Assembly: GCF_900636545.1 (NCBI RefSeq) | Contig: NZ_LR134290.1 | Span: forward strand, 2,542,001-2,606,000 | Source: Pseudomonas mendocina | GTDB lineage: Bacteria > Pseudomonadota > Gammaproteobacteria > Pseudomonadales > Pseudomonadaceae | DNA: 64,000 nucleotides | Reading direction: 5' to 3' | In this document: piece after piece, positions 1-10,715 of the stretch | How the letters are laid out: each line of letters begins with the position of its first letter | How positions within the stretch are numbered: position 1 is the stretch's first letter | Notes under the pieces: generated by a model | Told to the model about the DNA's origin: nothing | The model's input: the letters and a program-made list of their open reading frames with translations, nothing else | The model's database searches: none | Translations under genes and position numbers: made by a program

Positions 1-466
1 GGAAGCGCATGTCGCCATGCACCTGGATACGTTGGCGGAAGGTGCTGATGGTGTCCTGGTACAGGCCACCGCAGGCGGCGATGACGTTGTCATGCACCAG
101 GCCGAAGTGCTCGACCTGCTGCTGAATCTGGTCCAGGCGACTGCCCATCACCTGCAGCATGTCGCTGCGTTTATCCAGTTGCCGTTCCAGCCCGATCATC
201 GCCAGGGAGTAGCGCAGCGGCTCGCGCTGCAGGGCAGACGGGTTGCGCTCCAGCGAGCTGATCAGCGCGCGATAGCCATCACGCAGGTTGAGGTCGTCAC
301 CACCGTACACGTCCAGTGTGGTTTTCGGATCGCGCACCAGCAGACTGCCGAGCATGCAGCCCATCGAGGCTTCACTGACCTGGCCGGTGCGGGCGATCTT
401 GTCGGCCAGTACGGCGGCTTCGAAGACGGCGCCGAGCGCGACCAACTGCTCCTGCATCGGGCTCAT
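1..466 (-). CDS. hflD: HflD, high-frequency lysogenization protein homologue (partial, C-terminus outside window)
   Basis: The reading frame starts with the ATG at 466 and runs off the left edge, giving about 155 residues of a protein usually a little over 200 long. The start ([17 protein letters not shown]) and the helical, glutamine-rich body match HflD/YcfC, a peripheral inner-membrane protein known in E. coli for limiting lambda CII; its own role in Pseudomonas is unclear. Its ATG overlaps the mnmA stop (ATGA at 466-463), so the two are translationally coupled, the same mnmA-hflD pair seen in many gammaproteobacteria. Identification rests on sequence feel plus this neighbour. Confidence 0.85.
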   Translation of the reverse strand, partial: MSPMQEQLVALGAVFEAAVLADKIARTGQVSEASMGCMLGSLLVRDPKTTLDVYGGDDLNLRDGYRALISSLERNPSALQREPLRYSLAMIGLERQLDKRSDMLQVMGSRLDQIQQQVEHFGLVHDNVIAACGGLYQDTISTFRQRIQVHGDMRF

Positions 467-1575
467 CGGGCGTCCTCGTACCAGGCTTCTGCGGTTTCGA
501 TCACGCCGCCGCCGAGGCACACCTCGCCGTCGTAGAACACCACGGACTGCCCCGGGGTCACAGCGCGCTGCGGTTCATCGAACACGGCGCGATAGCCGGT
601 CTCGGTCTTCTCCAGGGTGCAGAGCTGGTCACTCTGGCGGTAGCGCACCTTGGCGGTGAGGCGGCGCGGGCTGCTCAGGTCCACTGGGTTGACCCAGTAG
701 ATTTCCGAGGCGAGCAGGGCGCGGGAGAACAGCCAGGGGTGTGCGTTGCCCTGGCCGACGATCAGCACATTGCGCGTCAGGTCCTTGCGCAGCACGTACC
801 AGGGATCATCGCTGGCGTCCTTGAGGCCGCCGATGCCGAGGCCCTGGCGTTGGCCGATGGTGTGATACATCAGGCCGTGATGGCGGCCGATGACCTGGCC
901 TTCCGTGGTTTCGATGTCGCCCGGCTGCGCCGGCAGATACTGCTTGAGGAAATCGCTGAAGCGGCGCTCACCGATGAAGCAGATGCCGGTGGAGTCCTTC
1001 TTCTTTGCGGTGGCCAGCTCGTATTTCTCGGCGATGGCGCGCACCTGCGGTTTTTCCAGTTCGCCGACCGGGAACAGGGTCTTGGCGATCTGCACGCCGC
1101 CGACGGCGTGCAGGAAGTAGCTCTGGTCCTTGTTCGGGTCGAGGCCCTTGAGCAGTTCGGTACGGCCATCGATATCGCGGCGACGCACATAATGGCCGGT
1201 GGCGATCAGGTCGGCGCCGAGGCTCAGGGCGTAGTCGAGAAAGGCTTTGAACTTGATTTCGCGATTGCACAGGATGTCCGGGTTCGGTGTACGCCCGGCC
1301 TTGTATTCGGCCAGGAAGTGTTCGAACACGTTGTCCCAGTATTCGGCGGCGAAGTTGGCGGTGTGCAGCTTGATGCCGATGCGGTCGCATACGGCCTGGG
1401 CGTCGGCCAGGTCATCCATGGCGGTGCAGTATTCGGTGCCGTCGTCTTCGTCCCAGTTCTTCATGAACAGGCCTTCGACCTGGTAACCCTGCTCCATCAG
1501 CAGCAGGGCGGAAACGGACGAGTCGACGCCGCCGGACATGCCGACGATCACGCGTTGGGTGCTAGGTGCTTGCAT
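463..1575 (-). CDS. mnmA: tRNA-specific 2-thiouridylase MnmA
   Basis: 370 residues, full length for the family. The PP-loop SGGVDS lies at residues 14-19. The two catalytic cysteines are Cys103 (in ILCNREIKF) and Cys199 (in STGICFIGE), matching the E. coli pair at 102 and 199. MnmA adenylates U34 of tRNA-Lys/Glu/Gln and inserts sulfur to give s2U. The sulfur is delivered by the Tus relay, whose tusDCBE genes are in this same window at 22.5-23.9 kb. It is the first gene of the mnmA-hflD unit on the minus strand. Confidence 0.98.
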   Translation of the reverse strand: MQAPSTQRVIVGMSGGVDSSVSALLLMEQGYQVEGLFMKNWDEDDGTEYCTAMDDLADAQAVCDRIGIKLHTANFAAEYWDNVFEHFLAEYKAGRTPNPDILCNREIKFKAFLDYALSLGADLIATGHYVRRRDIDGRTELLKGLDPNKDQSYFLHAVGGVQIAKTLFPVGELEKPQVRAIAEKYELATAKKKDSTGICFIGERRFSDFLKQYLPAQPGDIETTEGQVIGRHHGLMYHTIGQRQGLGIGGLKDASDDPWYVLRKDLTRNVLIVGQGNAHPWLFSRALLASEIYWVNPVDLSSPRRLTAKVRYRQSDQLCTLEKTETGYRAVFDEPQRAVTPGQSVVFYDGEVCLGGGVIETAEAWYEDAR

Positions 1576-1835
1576 GGGAGTCTGCGAGTGAAGCCTGAAA
1601 AACTGTCGAGTCTACCAGAAAGCCTGCCGCCCGTAGGGCGTAGTCGGCTTTGGCTTCCTGCGTCGCTCTACCTCCTGCATCCATGCAGTCGTCGTGAAGC
1701 AGTACGCCGTTGGCGTCGTGTGGCGCTCAAGAGCGGCGGGCTGTTCGCTTCGCTACAAGCGGCCGGCGTTTCGATCCGTCCGTCATCATCTGGAACCGGC
1801 GAGCGCGGCATCCCCGGATTTCATCCGGGCTACGC
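1576..1835. repeat. Gene-free 260 bp with REP-like inverted repeat
   Basis: No convincing ORF is present between mnmA and the Nudix gene. The right end holds an inverted repeat (CCCGGAT-TTC-ATCCGGG, 1813-1829) followed by GCTACGC. This looks like the dispersed GCGTAGCCCGGATGAAATCCGGG-type element common in pseudomonads, and it could also terminate the Nudix transcript. The rest (1620-1760) is GC-rich sequence with CGTAGGGCGTAGTCGG-like motifs that also feel repeat-derived. The repeat assignment is from memory; a genome self-search would settle it. Confidence 0.5.
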
Positions 1836-2276
1836 TTAGTCGCGTAGCAGCTCCAGCGACCCGCTGACCCCCGCGAGGTAGTCGTCAACGCAGCGCAACA
1901 CCAGCTCGCTGCGCCAGCGCTCGGGTTGTGCGGCCAGCTCGTCACGGGTCAGCCAGGTGATGCTGCTGATGTCGCTATCCAGCTCGCGCTCGGGGTCATG
2001 GCATACGGGGCGGGCGCTGAAGCACACGCGTTGATAGGTCACGCCGTTGCTCGGTGCCGTGTAGAGATAGATGCCGAGCAGGGCGGTCAGCTCCACGTTC
2101 CAGCCGGTCTCCTCGAGTGTTTCCCGCACTGCGGCTTCACGCAGCGACTCGTTGGCCTCCAGGTGTCCAGCTGGCTGGTTCAGCACCATACGGCCGGCTT
2201 TGAATTCTTCGACGAAGAGGAAACGGCCGTCATCTTCGATCACCGTGGCCACGGTGATATGGGGTTGCCAGTCCAT
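1836..2276 (-). CDS. Nudix hydrolase (NudJ-like)
   Basis: 146 residues from the ATG at 2276, preceded by a good ribosome site (GGAG). The open frame continues upstream to 2390, but that extension runs through the idh terminator and is not coding-like, so the short start MDWQPHITVATVIE is preferred. A complete Nudix box GX5EX7REUXEEXGU is visible (GHLEANE...RETLEETGW). Size and position next to mnmA suggest NudJ, a nucleoside tri/diphosphatase with HMP-PP/thiamine-phosphate activity in E. coli. The substrate here is not proven by sequence. Confidence 0.9.
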   Translation of the reverse strand: MDWQPHITVATVIEDDGRFLFVEEFKAGRMVLNQPAGHLEANESLREAAVRETLEETGWNVELTALLGIYLYTAPSNGVTYQRVCFSARPVCHDPERELDSDISSITWLTRDELAAQPERWRSELVLRCVDDYLAGVSGSLELLRD

Positions 2277-2349
2277 CTCGGTGCTCCAGAAAAAGGTCGA
2301 TGAGCAGGATTTTGCGGCGGCGAGTGCAGCTCGCGAAAGTTCTGCCTGA

Positions 2350-2386
2350 TAAAAAAGAACCCCGGCGCAAGGCCGGGGTTCTTCTG
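2350..2386 (-). terminator. Rho-independent terminator of idh
   Basis: A 12-bp GC-rich stem, arms at about 2355-2366 and 2372-2383 (AAGAACCCCGGC/GCCGGGGTTCTT), is followed on the minus strand by a T run (complement of AAAAAA at 2351-2356). It lies 15 bp beyond the idh stop codon. Confidence 0.9.
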
Positions 2387-2400
2387 ACACTCAAGCCTTA

Positions 2401-4629
2401 TCAGGCATTCAGTGCAGCCAGAGCGGCATTGAAGGTAGTGCTGGGTCGCATAACCTTGCTGGTCAGCTCGGGGTTGGAGCGGTAGTAGCCACCGATCTCA
2501 GCCGGCTTGCCTTGCACGGCAGCCAGTTCGGCAACGATGGTCGCTTCCTGCTCGGTCAATTGCTTGGCCAGCGGCGCGAAGTGAGCCTTCAGCTCGGCAT
2601 CGTCGTTCTGCTCGGCCAGGGCTTGAGCCCAGTACAGCGCCAGATAGAAGTGGCTGCCACGGTTGTCGATCTCACCAACCTTGCGCGCCGGGGACTTGTT
2701 GTTGTCCAGCAGCTTGCCGGTAGCCTGGTCCAGGGTCTTGCCCAGTACCTTGGCCTTGGCGTTGTTGGTCTTGATGCCGGTTTCTTCCAGCGATACGGCC
2801 AAGGCCAGGAACTCGCCCAGGGAATCCCAGCGCAGGTAGTTCTCTTCGACCAGCTGTTGTACGTGCTTGGGAGCCGAGCCGCCGGCGCCGGTTTCATACA
2901 TGCCGCCGCCGGCCATCAGCGGAACGATGGACAGCATCTTGGCCGAAGTACCCAGCTCCATGATCGGGAACAGGTCGGTCAGGTAGTCACGCAGCACGTT
3001 ACCGGTCACCGAGATGGTGTCCTGGCCACGGATCATGCGCTCCATGGACACGCGGATGGCCTCGTTGTAGCCCATCATGCGAATGTCCAGACCGGTCAGA
3101 TCGTGATCCTTGAGGTACAGCTCGACTTTCTTCTGCAGCTCGCGATCATGGGCGCGCTCCGGGTCCAGCCAGAAGATGGCCGGGGTATCGGATTGACGGG
3201 CACGGGTAACGGCCAGCTTGACCCAGTCGCGGATCGGGGCGTCCTTGGTCTGGCAGGCGCGCCAAATATCGCCAGCTTCGACTTCGTGCTGCATCAGCAC
3301 GGTGCCATCGGCAGCTACGACGCGCATGGTGCCGTCGGCGGTCATTTCGAAGGTCTTGTCGTGAGAGCCGTATTCTTCGGCTTTCTGCGCCATCAGGCCA
3401 ACGTTCGGCACGCTGCCCATGGTGGTCGGGTCGAACGCACCGTTGGTTTTGCAGAAGTTGATCATTTCCTGATAGATGCGAGCGTAGGTGCTCTCAGGCA
3501 TGACCGCCTTGGTGTCTTTCTGCTTGCCATCTTTGCCCCACATCTGACCGGAGTTGCGGATCATGGCCGGCATCGAGGCGTCGACAATGACGTCGCTCGG
3601 GATGTGCAGGTTAGTGATGCCCTTGACCGAGTCGACCATCGCCATTTCCGGGCGATGAGCATAAACCTCGTGGATGTCATGCAGGATTTCTTCCTGCTGC
3701 GAGGCTGGCAGCGACTTGATCTTGTCGTAGACGCTGCTGATGCCGTTGTTCGGGTTGACGCCCAGTTCCTTGAACAGGTCGCCGTACTTGTCGAACACGT
3801 CCTTGTAGTAAACGCTGACGGCATGACCGAAGACGATCGGGTGGGAGACCTTCATCATGGTCGCCTTGACGTGCAGGGACCACATTACGCCGGTTTCCTT
3901 GCAGTCTTGCAGGGTCTTCTCGAAGAAGGCGCGCAGCTTGCGGCAGCTCATGAACATGCTGTCGAACACTTCGCCTTCCTGCAGGGCGAGTTGTTTCTTG
4001 ACTTCGACCTTGCCGTCCTTGCCGACGAACTCGATACGCACATCACCGGCCTTGGCCATGGTGATCGACTGCTCGCTGGAGAAGAAGTCGCCGCCGCGCA
4101 TGTAGTCGGCGTGGGACTGCGAAGCCATGCTCCACTTGCCCATGCTGTGCGGGTGCTTGCGGGCGTAGGCTTTTACCGCGGCCGGAGCACGGCGGTCGGA
4201 GTTGCCTTCGCGCAGAACCGGGTTGACAGCGCTGCCGAGAACCTTGGCGTAACGCGCGCGAACTTCCTTGTCTTCTTCGCTCTGCGGATCTTCCGGGAAG
4301 TCCGGGATGTTGTAGCCCTGGGCCTGCAGCTCGGCGATGGCGGCCTTGAGCTGAGGGACGGAGGCACTGATGTTCGGCAGTTTGATGATGTTGGCGTCAG
4401 GCTGCAGGGTCAGCTCAGCCAGCTTGGCCAGGTCGTCATCGATGCGCTTGTCAGCGTCCAGACGGTCGGCAAAGCTCGCCAGGATTCGCCCAGCAAGAGA
4501 GATGTCGCGGGTTTCAACGGAGATGTCAGCCGAGGCGGCAAAGGCTTCCACGATGGGCAGAAGCGAATAGGTGGCAAGTGCCGGGGCTTCGTCGGTGAAG
4601 GTGTAGATGATCTTCGAAGGGGTGGACAT
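2401..4629 (-). CDS. idh: Monomeric NADP-dependent isocitrate dehydrogenase (Idh type II)
   Basis: 742 residues, the size of the monomeric 80-kDa IDH found in Azotobacter, Corynebacterium and Pseudomonas. It starts [19 protein letters not shown], a typical beginning for that family, and contains its conserved blocks (for example SNDRRAP near 140 and the [11 protein letters not shown] segment near the C-terminus). It oxidatively decarboxylates isocitrate to 2-oxoglutarate in the cytosol, making NADPH. It is divergent from icd, which encodes a structurally unrelated dimeric enzyme for the same reaction. A long antisense frame over it (2512-4665) is a codon-bias shadow. Confidence 0.98.
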   Translation of the reverse strand: MSTPSKIIYTFTDEAPALATYSLLPIVEAFAASADISVETRDISLAGRILASFADRLDADKRIDDDLAKLAELTLQPDANIIKLPNISASVPQLKAAIAELQAQGYNIPDFPEDPQSEEDKEVRARYAKVLGSAVNPVLREGNSDRRAPAAVKAYARKHPHSMGKWSMASQSHADYMRGGDFFSSEQSITMAKAGDVRIEFVGKDGKVEVKKQLALQEGEVFDSMFMSCRKLRAFFEKTLQDCKETGVMWSLHVKATMMKVSHPIVFGHAVSVYYKDVFDKYGDLFKELGVNPNNGISSVYDKIKSLPASQQEEILHDIHEVYAHRPEMAMVDSVKGITNLHIPSDVIVDASMPAMIRNSGQMWGKDGKQKDTKAVMPESTYARIYQEMINFCKTNGAFDPTTMGSVPNVGLMAQKAEEYGSHDKTFEMTADGTMRVVAADGTVLMQHEVEAGDIWRACQTKDAPIRDWVKLAVTRARQSDTPAIFWLDPERAHDRELQKKVELYLKDHDLTGLDIRMMGYNEAIRVSMERMIRGQDTISVTGNVLRDYLTDLFPIMELGTSAKMLSIVPLMAGGGMYETGAGGSAPKHVQQLVEENYLRWDSLGEFLALAVSLEETGIKTNNAKAKVLGKTLDQATGKLLDNNKSPARKVGEIDNRGSHFYLALYWAQALAEQNDDAELKAHFAPLAKQLTEQEATIVAELAAVQGKPAEIGGYYRSNPELTSKVMRPSTTFNAALAALNA

Positions 4630-4989
4630 TTAGCGTTAACTCTCTTCTTTGCTGAGCGCGCATAGAAACTCGACCTGCACTGGTAGGTGCCTGGGCCCCA
4701 TGGTGGCGGGGCCGGGTCGAGGACTCGCCGCGGTGATGTTGGATGCACCCGTAGAGTGTCGAGCATTTCGAGCCGGCAGACAGTGATGGTCGCGTACCGG
4801 TTTCAAGAGGTTGCTGCCTGGTTCCAGGCAGGTCGCCCCTTATGACTCGTTAGTCACCTAAGCAGTATACCACTGCGGCACCTCGCCGCAGAATGCCCAG
4901 TTGAATAAGACCTTTGCACATGTGTCTCGCCGAGCGGTTTGCGCTACTCTCGGGGATGCACACTGTCTAACCACGAGATGGAGTCCAGC
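4630..4989. other. 360-bp divergent intergenic region idh/icd
   Basis: No gene is supportable here. The stretch must carry the promoters of both isocitrate dehydrogenase genes and perhaps long leaders. I see no clear factor site; minor GC-rich inverted segments around 4690-4720 are not compelling. The frame from 4939 into icd lacks a ribosome site and is not part of the icd protein. Confidence 0.6.
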
Positions 4990-6246
4990 ATGGGATACCA
5001 AAAGATCCAGGTGCCAGCCAGCGGTGACAAAATCACCGTCAACGCCGATATGTCGTTGAACGTTCCCGATAATCCGATCATCCCTTTCATCGAGGGTGAT
5101 GGTATCGGCGTCGATATTTCTCCGGTGATGATCAAGGTGGTCGACGCTGCCGTCGAAAAAGCCTATGGCGGCGCTCGCAAGATCTCCTGGATGGAAGTTT
5201 ATGCCGGTGAGAAGGCGACCCAGGTTTACGATCAGGACACCTGGCTGCCGAAAGAAACCCTCGAGGCCGTGCGTGATTATGTGGTCTCGATCAAAGGCCC
5301 GCTGACAACGCCTGTTGGTGGCGGCATTCGTTCGCTCAACGTGGCCCTGCGCCAGGAGCTCGACCTTTATGTCTGCCTGCGCCCGGTACGCTGGTTCGAG
5401 GGCGTGCCCAGCCCGGTCAAGAAGCCGGGTGACGTGGACATGGTGATCTTCCGCGAGAACTCCGAGGACATTTACGCCGGTGTCGAGTGGAAGGCTGGCA
5501 GCCCCGAAGCGGAGAAGGTCATCAAGTTCCTCACCGAGGAAATGGGCGTCAAGAAGATCCGCTTCACCGACATGTGCGGTATCGGCATCAAGCCGGTTTC
5601 CGAGGCCGGGACCAAACGCCTGGTGCGCAAGGCGCTGCAGTATGCCGTAGACAACGACCGCAGTTCGGTGACTCTGGTGCACAAGGGCAACATCATGAAG
5701 TTCACCGAAGGCGCCTTCAAGGAATGGGGTTACGAGATCGCCCGCGAGGAGTTCGGCGCCGAGTTGCTCGATGGTGGCCCATGGATGCAGTTCAAGAATC
5801 CGCGCACCGGCAAGAACATCGTGGTCAAGGACGTGATCGCTGACGCCATGCTGCAACAGATCCTGCTGCGTCCGGCTGAATATGACGTGATCGCCACGCT
5901 CAATCTCAATGGCGACTACCTCTCCGACGCGCTGGCGGCCGAGGTGGGTGGCATTGGCATTGCACCGGGTGCCAACCTGTCCGACTCCGTGGCCATGTTC
6001 GAGGCGACTCACGGCACCGCACCGAAGTATGCCGGCCAGGACAAGGTCAACCCGGGCTCGGTCATCCTTTCTGCCGAAATGATGCTGCGTCACATGGGCT
6101 GGGGCGAGGCTGCCGACCTGATCATCAAAGGCACTAATGGCGCCATCGCTGCCAAGACCGTGACTTATGACTTCGAGCGCCTGATGGAAGGAGCGAAACT
6201 GATGTCATGCTCCGAATTTGGCGATGCGATGATCAGCCATATGTAG
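4990..6246 (+). CDS. icd: NADP-dependent isocitrate dehydrogenase, homodimeric
   Basis: 418 residues from the ATG at 4990 ([15 protein letters not shown]), matching the 416-residue E. coli enzyme; the in-frame extension to 4939 is rejected. The substrate loop [11 protein letters not shown] places Ser115 at the position that AceK phosphorylates in E. coli (Ser113), so reversible inactivation at the glyoxylate branch point is likely. The signature block around [12 protein letters not shown] and the C-terminal [12 protein letters not shown] nucleotide site are intact. This is the TCA-cycle enzyme; the neighbouring idh is its unrelated isozyme. Confidence 0.98.
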   Translation: MGYQKIQVPASGDKITVNADMSLNVPDNPIIPFIEGDGIGVDISPVMIKVVDAAVEKAYGGARKISWMEVYAGEKATQVYDQDTWLPKETLEAVRDYVVSIKGPLTTPVGGGIRSLNVALRQELDLYVCLRPVRWFEGVPSPVKKPGDVDMVIFRENSEDIYAGVEWKAGSPEAEKVIKFLTEEMGVKKIRFTDMCGIGIKPVSEAGTKRLVRKALQYAVDNDRSSVTLVHKGNIMKFTEGAFKEWGYEIAREEFGAELLDGGPWMQFKNPRTGKNIVVKDVIADAMLQQILLRPAEYDVIATLNLNGDYLSDALAAEVGGIGIAPGANLSDSVAMFEATHGTAPKYAGQDKVNPGSVILSAEMMLRHMGWGEAADLIIKGTNGAIAAKTVTYDFERLMEGAKLMSCSEFGDAMISHM

Positions 6247-6261
6247 GCTGATTAAGGTGTG

Positions 6262-6293
6262 AAAAAAAGGCCGGTCAAATGACCGGCCTTTTC
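6262..6293 (+). terminator. Bidirectional rho-independent terminator icd/cspD
   Basis: The stem AAGGCCGGTCA-aa-TGACCGGCCTT (about 6268-6290) has A-tracts on the left and TTTT on the right, and it lies between the convergent icd and cspD. Confidence 0.9.
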
Positions 6294-6346
6294 GTGCTCA
6301 GCACATCCATGTGCTTCGTATTCGATGAAGCTGTGAGTCAGGATAC

Positions 6347-6616
6347 TCAGACTTCGGCAGTGCTCGCGATACTCTGCGTCTGGGTGGCTGCCACGGGGGC
6401 ATCCTGGGTGGCGCTGGCTGCGCTGATATTGACCGCATGCAGTCCTTTGGGGCCTTGCACGATCTCGAAGCGGACCGGCTGACCGGCCTTGAGCGTTTTA
6501 TAACCGTCCATCTGGATGGCCGAGTAGTGGGCGAACAGGTCCTCATCTCGGCCGTCGGCCAGGATGAACCCATAGCCTTTGGCGTTGTTGAACCACTTGA
6601 CCTTACCACTGAGCAT
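6347..6616 (-). CDS. cspD: Cold-shock domain protein CspD
   Basis: 89 residues from the ATG at 6616 ([11 protein letters not shown]), preceded by AGAGGG. The cold-shock beta-barrel fills residues 1-68, with RNP1 KGYGFI at 13-18 and an RNP2-like LFAHYSAI. The tail is Ala/Thr/Gln-rich. CspD binds single-stranded nucleic acid and in E. coli inhibits replication in stationary phase. The cspD-clpS-clpA neighbourhood is conserved across gammaproteobacteria, which supports CspD over other Csp paralogues. Confidence 0.93.
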   Translation of the reverse strand: MLSGKVKWFNNAKGYGFILADGRDEDLFAHYSAIQMDGYKTLKAGQPVRFEIVQGPKGLHAVNISAASATQDAPVAATQTQSIASTAEV

Positions 6617-6847
6617 GCTGATATCCCTCTGCAAAGGACTCCATCTCTGGAGTATCATCCACTTCGATTCCGCGCGATAACCAACCAGGCTGGGCGAAGG
6701 CGTGGAATCCCTGATACCCGCTACTGGGTATTCTTTTGTTGTAACACCCTTTTGCCGTTAGTCAAGGCTATACGGCGGATGGCTGAGAAGTCAGTCAAAA
6801 TCCCTCTAGCATCCCCGTTCGCCCGGCCTCGAACCTCTGATTTCAGC

Positions 6848-7210
6848 ATGCATGCAAGTAGCCAGATTCGACTAACATTCAATCAGGATCACCCGGCAGA
6901 GCATGAGGATGACTCCTCTGGTATTGCTGTTCAGGAATCCAAGCCAGCATTGCAGGCACCACCGATGTACAAGGTGGTCTTATTCAATGACGACTACACC
7001 CCGATGGATTTCGTCGTCGAAGTGCTTGAAACATTTTTCGGCATGAACCGGGAGCTGGCGACCAAGATCATGCTGGCCGTCCATACAGAAGGGCGTGCGG
7101 TATGTGGTGTTTACACCCGCGATATTGCAGAGACCAAGGCGATGCAGGTCAATCAGTACGCACGGGAAAGTCAGCATCCGCTACTCTGTGAAATAGAGAA
7201 GGACGGTTAA
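6848..7210 (+). CDS. clpS: ClpS, N-degron adaptor of ClpAP
   Basis: 120 residues from the ATG at 6848 ([14 protein letters not shown]). Upstream in-frame sequence back to 6437 is antisense to cspD and is excluded. Asn47, Asp48 and Asp49 (in [10 protein letters not shown]), Met53 and His79 line up with the E. coli N-end pocket residues N34, D35, M40 and H66. ClpS captures proteins with Leu/Phe/Trp/Tyr N-termini and hands them to ClpA. clpA begins 29 bp downstream, and the enzymes that create leucyl N-termini (bpt, aat) are 2.5-4 kb away. Confidence 0.97.
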   Translation: MHASSQIRLTFNQDHPAEHEDDSSGIAVQESKPALQAPPMYKVVLFNDDYTPMDFVVEVLETFFGMNRELATKIMLAVHTEGRAVCGVYTRDIAETKAMQVNQYARESQHPLLCEIEKDG

Positions 7211-7239
7211 CGCCGGCCACTTGGGTATGAGGTGAAGCT

Positions 7240-9510
7240 ATGTTGAATCGAGAGCTCGAAGTCACCCTCAATCTGGCTTTCAAGGAGGCCCGTGCCAAGC
7301 GTCATGAGTTCATGACGGTCGAGCATCTGCTGCTCGCCTTGCTGGACAACGAGGCAGCCGCCAGCGTGCTGCGGGCCTGTGGGGCCAACCTCGACAAGCT
7401 GCGCCATGATCTGCAGGAGTTCATCGACTCCACCACGCCATTGATTCCTCAGCACGATGAAGATCGCGAAACCCAGCCGACCCTGGGCTTCCAGCGCGTG
7501 CTGCAGCGCGCGGTGTTTCACGTGCAGAGTTCCGGCAAGCGCGAAGTGACCGGCGCCAACGTGCTGGTGGCCATCTTCAGCGAACAGGAAAGTCAGGCGG
7601 TATTCCTGCTCAAGCAACAGAGCGTCGCCCGTATCGATGTGGTCAACTATATCGCCCATGGCATTTCCAAGGTGCCGGGGCACGGCGAGCACCACGAAAA
7701 CGACCAGGACATGCAGGATGAAGAGGGCGGTGAGGCCTCCACTTCCGGCAATCCTCTGGATGCCTACGCCAGCAACCTCAACGAACTGGCACGTCAGGGG
7801 CGTATCGATCCGCTGGTCGGGCGCGAGCATGAAGTCGAGCGCGTCGCGCAGATTCTCGCTCGTCGGCGCAAGAACAACCCGCTACTGGTAGGCGAGGCTG
7901 GCGTCGGCAAGACCGCCATTGCCGAAGGTCTGGCCAAGCGCATCGTCGACGAGCAGGTGCCTGATCTGCTGGCCGACAGCGTGGTCTATTCCCTGGATCT
8001 CGGCGCACTGCTGGCCGGTACCAAGTACCGCGGCGACTTCGAGAAGCGTTTCAAGGCGTTGCTCAACGAGTTGCGCAAGCGTCCGCACGCCATCCTCTTC
8101 ATCGACGAGATTCACACCATCATCGGTGCCGGCGCGGCATCAGGTGGGGTCATGGATGCGTCCAACCTGCTCAAGCCGATGTTGTCGTCGGGCGAGATCC
8201 GCTGCATCGGCTCCACCACCTTCCAGGAATTTCGCGGCATTTTCGAGAAGGACCGTGCGTTGGCGCGGCGTTTCCAGAAGGTCGACGTGGTCGAGCCTTC
8301 GGTAGAGGACACTGTCGGCATTCTCAAGGGGCTCAAGGCGCGCTTCGAGCAGCACCACCACATCGAGTACAGCGACGAGGCCCTGCGTGCAGCGGCGGAG
8401 CTGGCTGCACGCTACATCAATGACCGGCACATGCCGGACAAGGCCATTGACGTGATCGATGAGGCGGGCGCCTACCAGCGTCTGCTGCCGGAAGACAAGC
8501 GGGTATCGCGTATCGAGGTCGCCCAGGTCGAGGATATCGTCGCCAAGATCGCGCGGATTCCACCGAAGCACGTTTCCAGCTCCGACAAGGAGCTGCTGCG
8601 CAACCTGGAGCGTGACCTGAAACTCACCGTATTCGGTCAGGACGCTGCCATCGATTCGCTGTCAACCGCGATCAAGCTGTCGCGTGCCGGTCTCAAGGCG
8701 CCAGACAAGCCGGTTGGCTCCTTCCTGTTCGCCGGCCCTACCGGTGTGGGCAAGACCGAGGCGGCGCGGCAGCTGGCCAAGGCCATGGGCATCGAGTTGG
8801 TGCGTTTCGACATGTCTGAGTACATGGAGCGCCACACCGTATCGCGTCTGATCGGTGCGCCGCCCGGCTACGTCGGTTTCGATCAGGGGGGGTTGCTGAC
8901 AGAAGCGATTACCAAGCAGCCTCACTGCGTGTTGCTGCTCGACGAAATCGAGAAGGCGCATCCGGAAGTCTTCAATCTGCTGCTGCAGGTGATGGATCAC
9001 GGGACGCTGACTGACAACAACGGGCGCAAGGCGGACTTCCGCAACGTGATCCTGATCATGACTACCAACGCTGGCGCGGAAACCGCGTCGCGAGCTTCGA
9101 TCGGCTTCACTCAGCAGGATCACTCCACCGATGCCATGGAAGTGATCAAGAAGAGCTTCACGCCGGAGTTCCGCAACCGCCTGGATACCATCATCCAGTT
9201 TGGTCGCCTGAGTCACGAAACCATCAAGAGCATCGTCGACAAGTTCCTCACCGAACTGCAGGCGCAGCTGGAAGACAAGCGCGTTACGCTGGAAGTCAGC
9301 GATACGGCGCGCAGCTGGCTGGCCGAGCGCGGCTACGATGTGATGATGGGCGCGCGGCCGATGGCGCGTTTGATCCAGGACAAGATCAAGCGTCCGCTGG
9401 CGGAGGAAATCCTTTTCGGCGAACTGGCCGAGCATGGCGGCGTGGTCCACGTCGACATCAAGGATGGCGAACCCAGCTTCGAGTTCGAGACGGCGGCAGA
9501 GGTCGCCTGA
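7240..9510 (+). CDS. clpA: ClpA, AAA+ unfoldase of the ClpAP protease
   Basis: 756 residues, full length. A Clp repeat N-domain comes first ([17 protein letters not shown]). Two AAA+ modules follow, with Walker A GEAGVGKT at 218-225 and GPTGVGKT at 499-506, and Walker B motifs ([16 protein letters not shown]). The acidic linker around residues 145-160 is normal. The hexamer unfolds substrates and feeds ClpP, which is not in this window. Transcribed with clpS; a strong terminator follows. Confidence 0.98.
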   Translation: MLNRELEVTLNLAFKEARAKRHEFMTVEHLLLALLDNEAAASVLRACGANLDKLRHDLQEFIDSTTPLIPQHDEDRETQPTLGFQRVLQRAVFHVQSSGKREVTGANVLVAIFSEQESQAVFLLKQQSVARIDVVNYIAHGISKVPGHGEHHENDQDMQDEEGGEASTSGNPLDAYASNLNELARQGRIDPLVGREHEVERVAQILARRRKNNPLLVGEAGVGKTAIAEGLAKRIVDEQVPDLLADSVVYSLDLGALLAGTKYRGDFEKRFKALLNELRKRPHAILFIDEIHTIIGAGAASGGVMDASNLLKPMLSSGEIRCIGSTTFQEFRGIFEKDRALARRFQKVDVVEPSVEDTVGILKGLKARFEQHHHIEYSDEALRAAAELAARYINDRHMPDKAIDVIDEAGAYQRLLPEDKRVSRIEVAQVEDIVAKIARIPPKHVSSSDKELLRNLERDLKLTVFGQDAAIDSLSTAIKLSRAGLKAPDKPVGSFLFAGPTGVGKTEAARQLAKAMGIELVRFDMSEYMERHTVSRLIGAPPGYVGFDQGGLLTEAITKQPHCVLLLDEIEKAHPEVFNLLLQVMDHGTLTDNNGRKADFRNVILIMTTNAGAETASRASIGFTQQDHSTDAMEVIKKSFTPEFRNRLDTIIQFGRLSHETIKSIVDKFLTELQAQLEDKRVTLEVSDTARSWLAERGYDVMMGARPMARLIQDKIKRPLAEEILFGELAEHGGVVHVDIKDGEPSFEFETAAEVA

Positions 9511-9553
9511 TCGGATGGTGGTCCACCGGAAGTCGACGACTTTCGGTGAACTA

Positions 9554-9587
9554 ACGAAAACGCCCGGCATATGCCGGGCGTTTTCGT
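9554..9587. terminator. Bidirectional terminator clpA/infA
   Basis: A perfect 17-bp palindrome, 9554-9570 against 9571-9587 (ACGAAAACGCCCGGCAT and its complement), ends in TTTTCGT on both strands between convergent genes. Confidence 0.93.
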
Positions 9588-9599
9588 TTGGTGCTTGGC

Positions 9600-9818
9600 T
9601 TAACGGGCGCGGTAGGTAATGCGACCCTTGCTCAAGTCATAAGGCGTCAGCTCAACGCGCACCTTGTCACCAGTGAGAATGCGGATGTAGTTCTTGCGCA
9701 TCTTGCCGGAGATGTGCGCGGTAACGACGTGCCCGTTTTCCAACTCCACGCGGAACATGGTGTTGGGCAGGGTGTCGACGACAGTGCCTTCCATTTCGAA
9801 GCTGTCTTCTTTCGACAT
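9600..9818 (-). CDS. infA: Translation initiation factor IF-1
   Basis: 72 residues from the ATG at 9818 ([18 protein letters not shown]), exactly the family length. It is a single S1/OB-fold ending [12 protein letters not shown]-1 binds the 30S A-site during initiation. It lies downstream of bpt-aat and convergent with clpA, the usual gammaproteobacterial position. The open frame extends to 9872, but the extension is not conserved-looking. Confidence 0.98.
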
Positions 9819-9954
9819 GCAGTAAAGCCCTCGGTATCCAGGAAATGGCCCGGTGCAACTGGCGCCAGGCAAAAGCGGCGTGCATTGTGCCCGAAAACAG
9901 GGGGCTGCGCCAAGGGGCTTGGATTGTCGAGCTGGCTGGGTGATGTGTGCAGGG

Positions 9955-10662
9955 CTAGGTCAGCAGCGTCCAGCGCTGATTCACGAAGAGCTCGATCGGG
10001 CGGTACTGGGTCTTGTAGTTCATCTTGCGGCAGTTCTTGATCCAGTAGCCAAGATAGACGGCATCAAGCCCCTGGCGCGCAGTCTCGCCGATCTGCCAGA
10101 GAATGGCGAAACGGCCCAGGCTACGACGCTCTTCCGTTGGGTCGTAAAAGGTGTAGACCGCCGACAGACCGTTCGGCAGAAGATCGGTGACGGCAATCGC
10201 CACCAGTCGGTCTTGCAGGCGGAACTCATAGAAGCGTGAGAAGGGCAGGTCGCGTACCAGGAAGGTGGAGAACTGATCGCGGCTGGGGGGATACATATCG
10301 CCGTCGGCGTGGCGTTGCTCGATATAGCGCACGTAGAGGTCGTAATACTCTTCGTTGAATGCCGGCCGCACGCAGCGAACCGCAATATCTTCATTGCGCT
10401 TGAGGATGCGGCGCTGTTGCCGGTTTGGCGTGAAGCGCGCAGCCGGAATTCGCGCCGGGATGCAGGCGGTGCACTGCTGGCAGTGCGGACGGTAGAGGTG
10501 ATCGCCGCTGCGGCGAAAGCCCAGCTCCGACAGTTCGGCGTAGACCAGCACGTCCATGGGCTGACTGGGGTCGAGAAACAGGGTGGTGGCCTGCTCTTCC
10601 GGCAGATAGCTGCAAGGATGAGGTTGAGTGGCGTAGAACTTCAGGCGGGCCAGCTCGGTCAT
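9955..10662 (-). CDS. bpt: Aspartate/glutamate leucyltransferase Bpt (ATE family)
   Basis: 235 residues ([20 protein letters not shown]). The N-terminal ATE domain has the Cys cluster around residues 60-66 (CQQCTAC), and the GNAT-like C-terminal half includes YLGYWI. Older annotations call it arginyl-tRNA transferase; the bacterial Bpt branch transfers Leu from Leu-tRNA onto N-terminal Asp/Glu, making a ClpS-recognised N-degron. It follows aat with a gap of about 50 bp. Confidence 0.95.
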
Positions 10663-10715
10663 GGCGAAATCTCGAAAAAGCCTGACTTGAGTGTAAGCCA
10701 GGCTTGGCTGTACGA

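Noticed and set aside
2277..2390. N-terminal extension of the Nudix protein
   Set aside because: It runs through the idh terminator and lacks family resemblance; the ATG at 2276 has a good ribosome site.
2512..4665. 717-aa plus-strand open frame over idh
   Set aside because: Exactly antisense to a certain gene and produced by GC-rich codon bias. It has a biased composition and no recognisable motifs.
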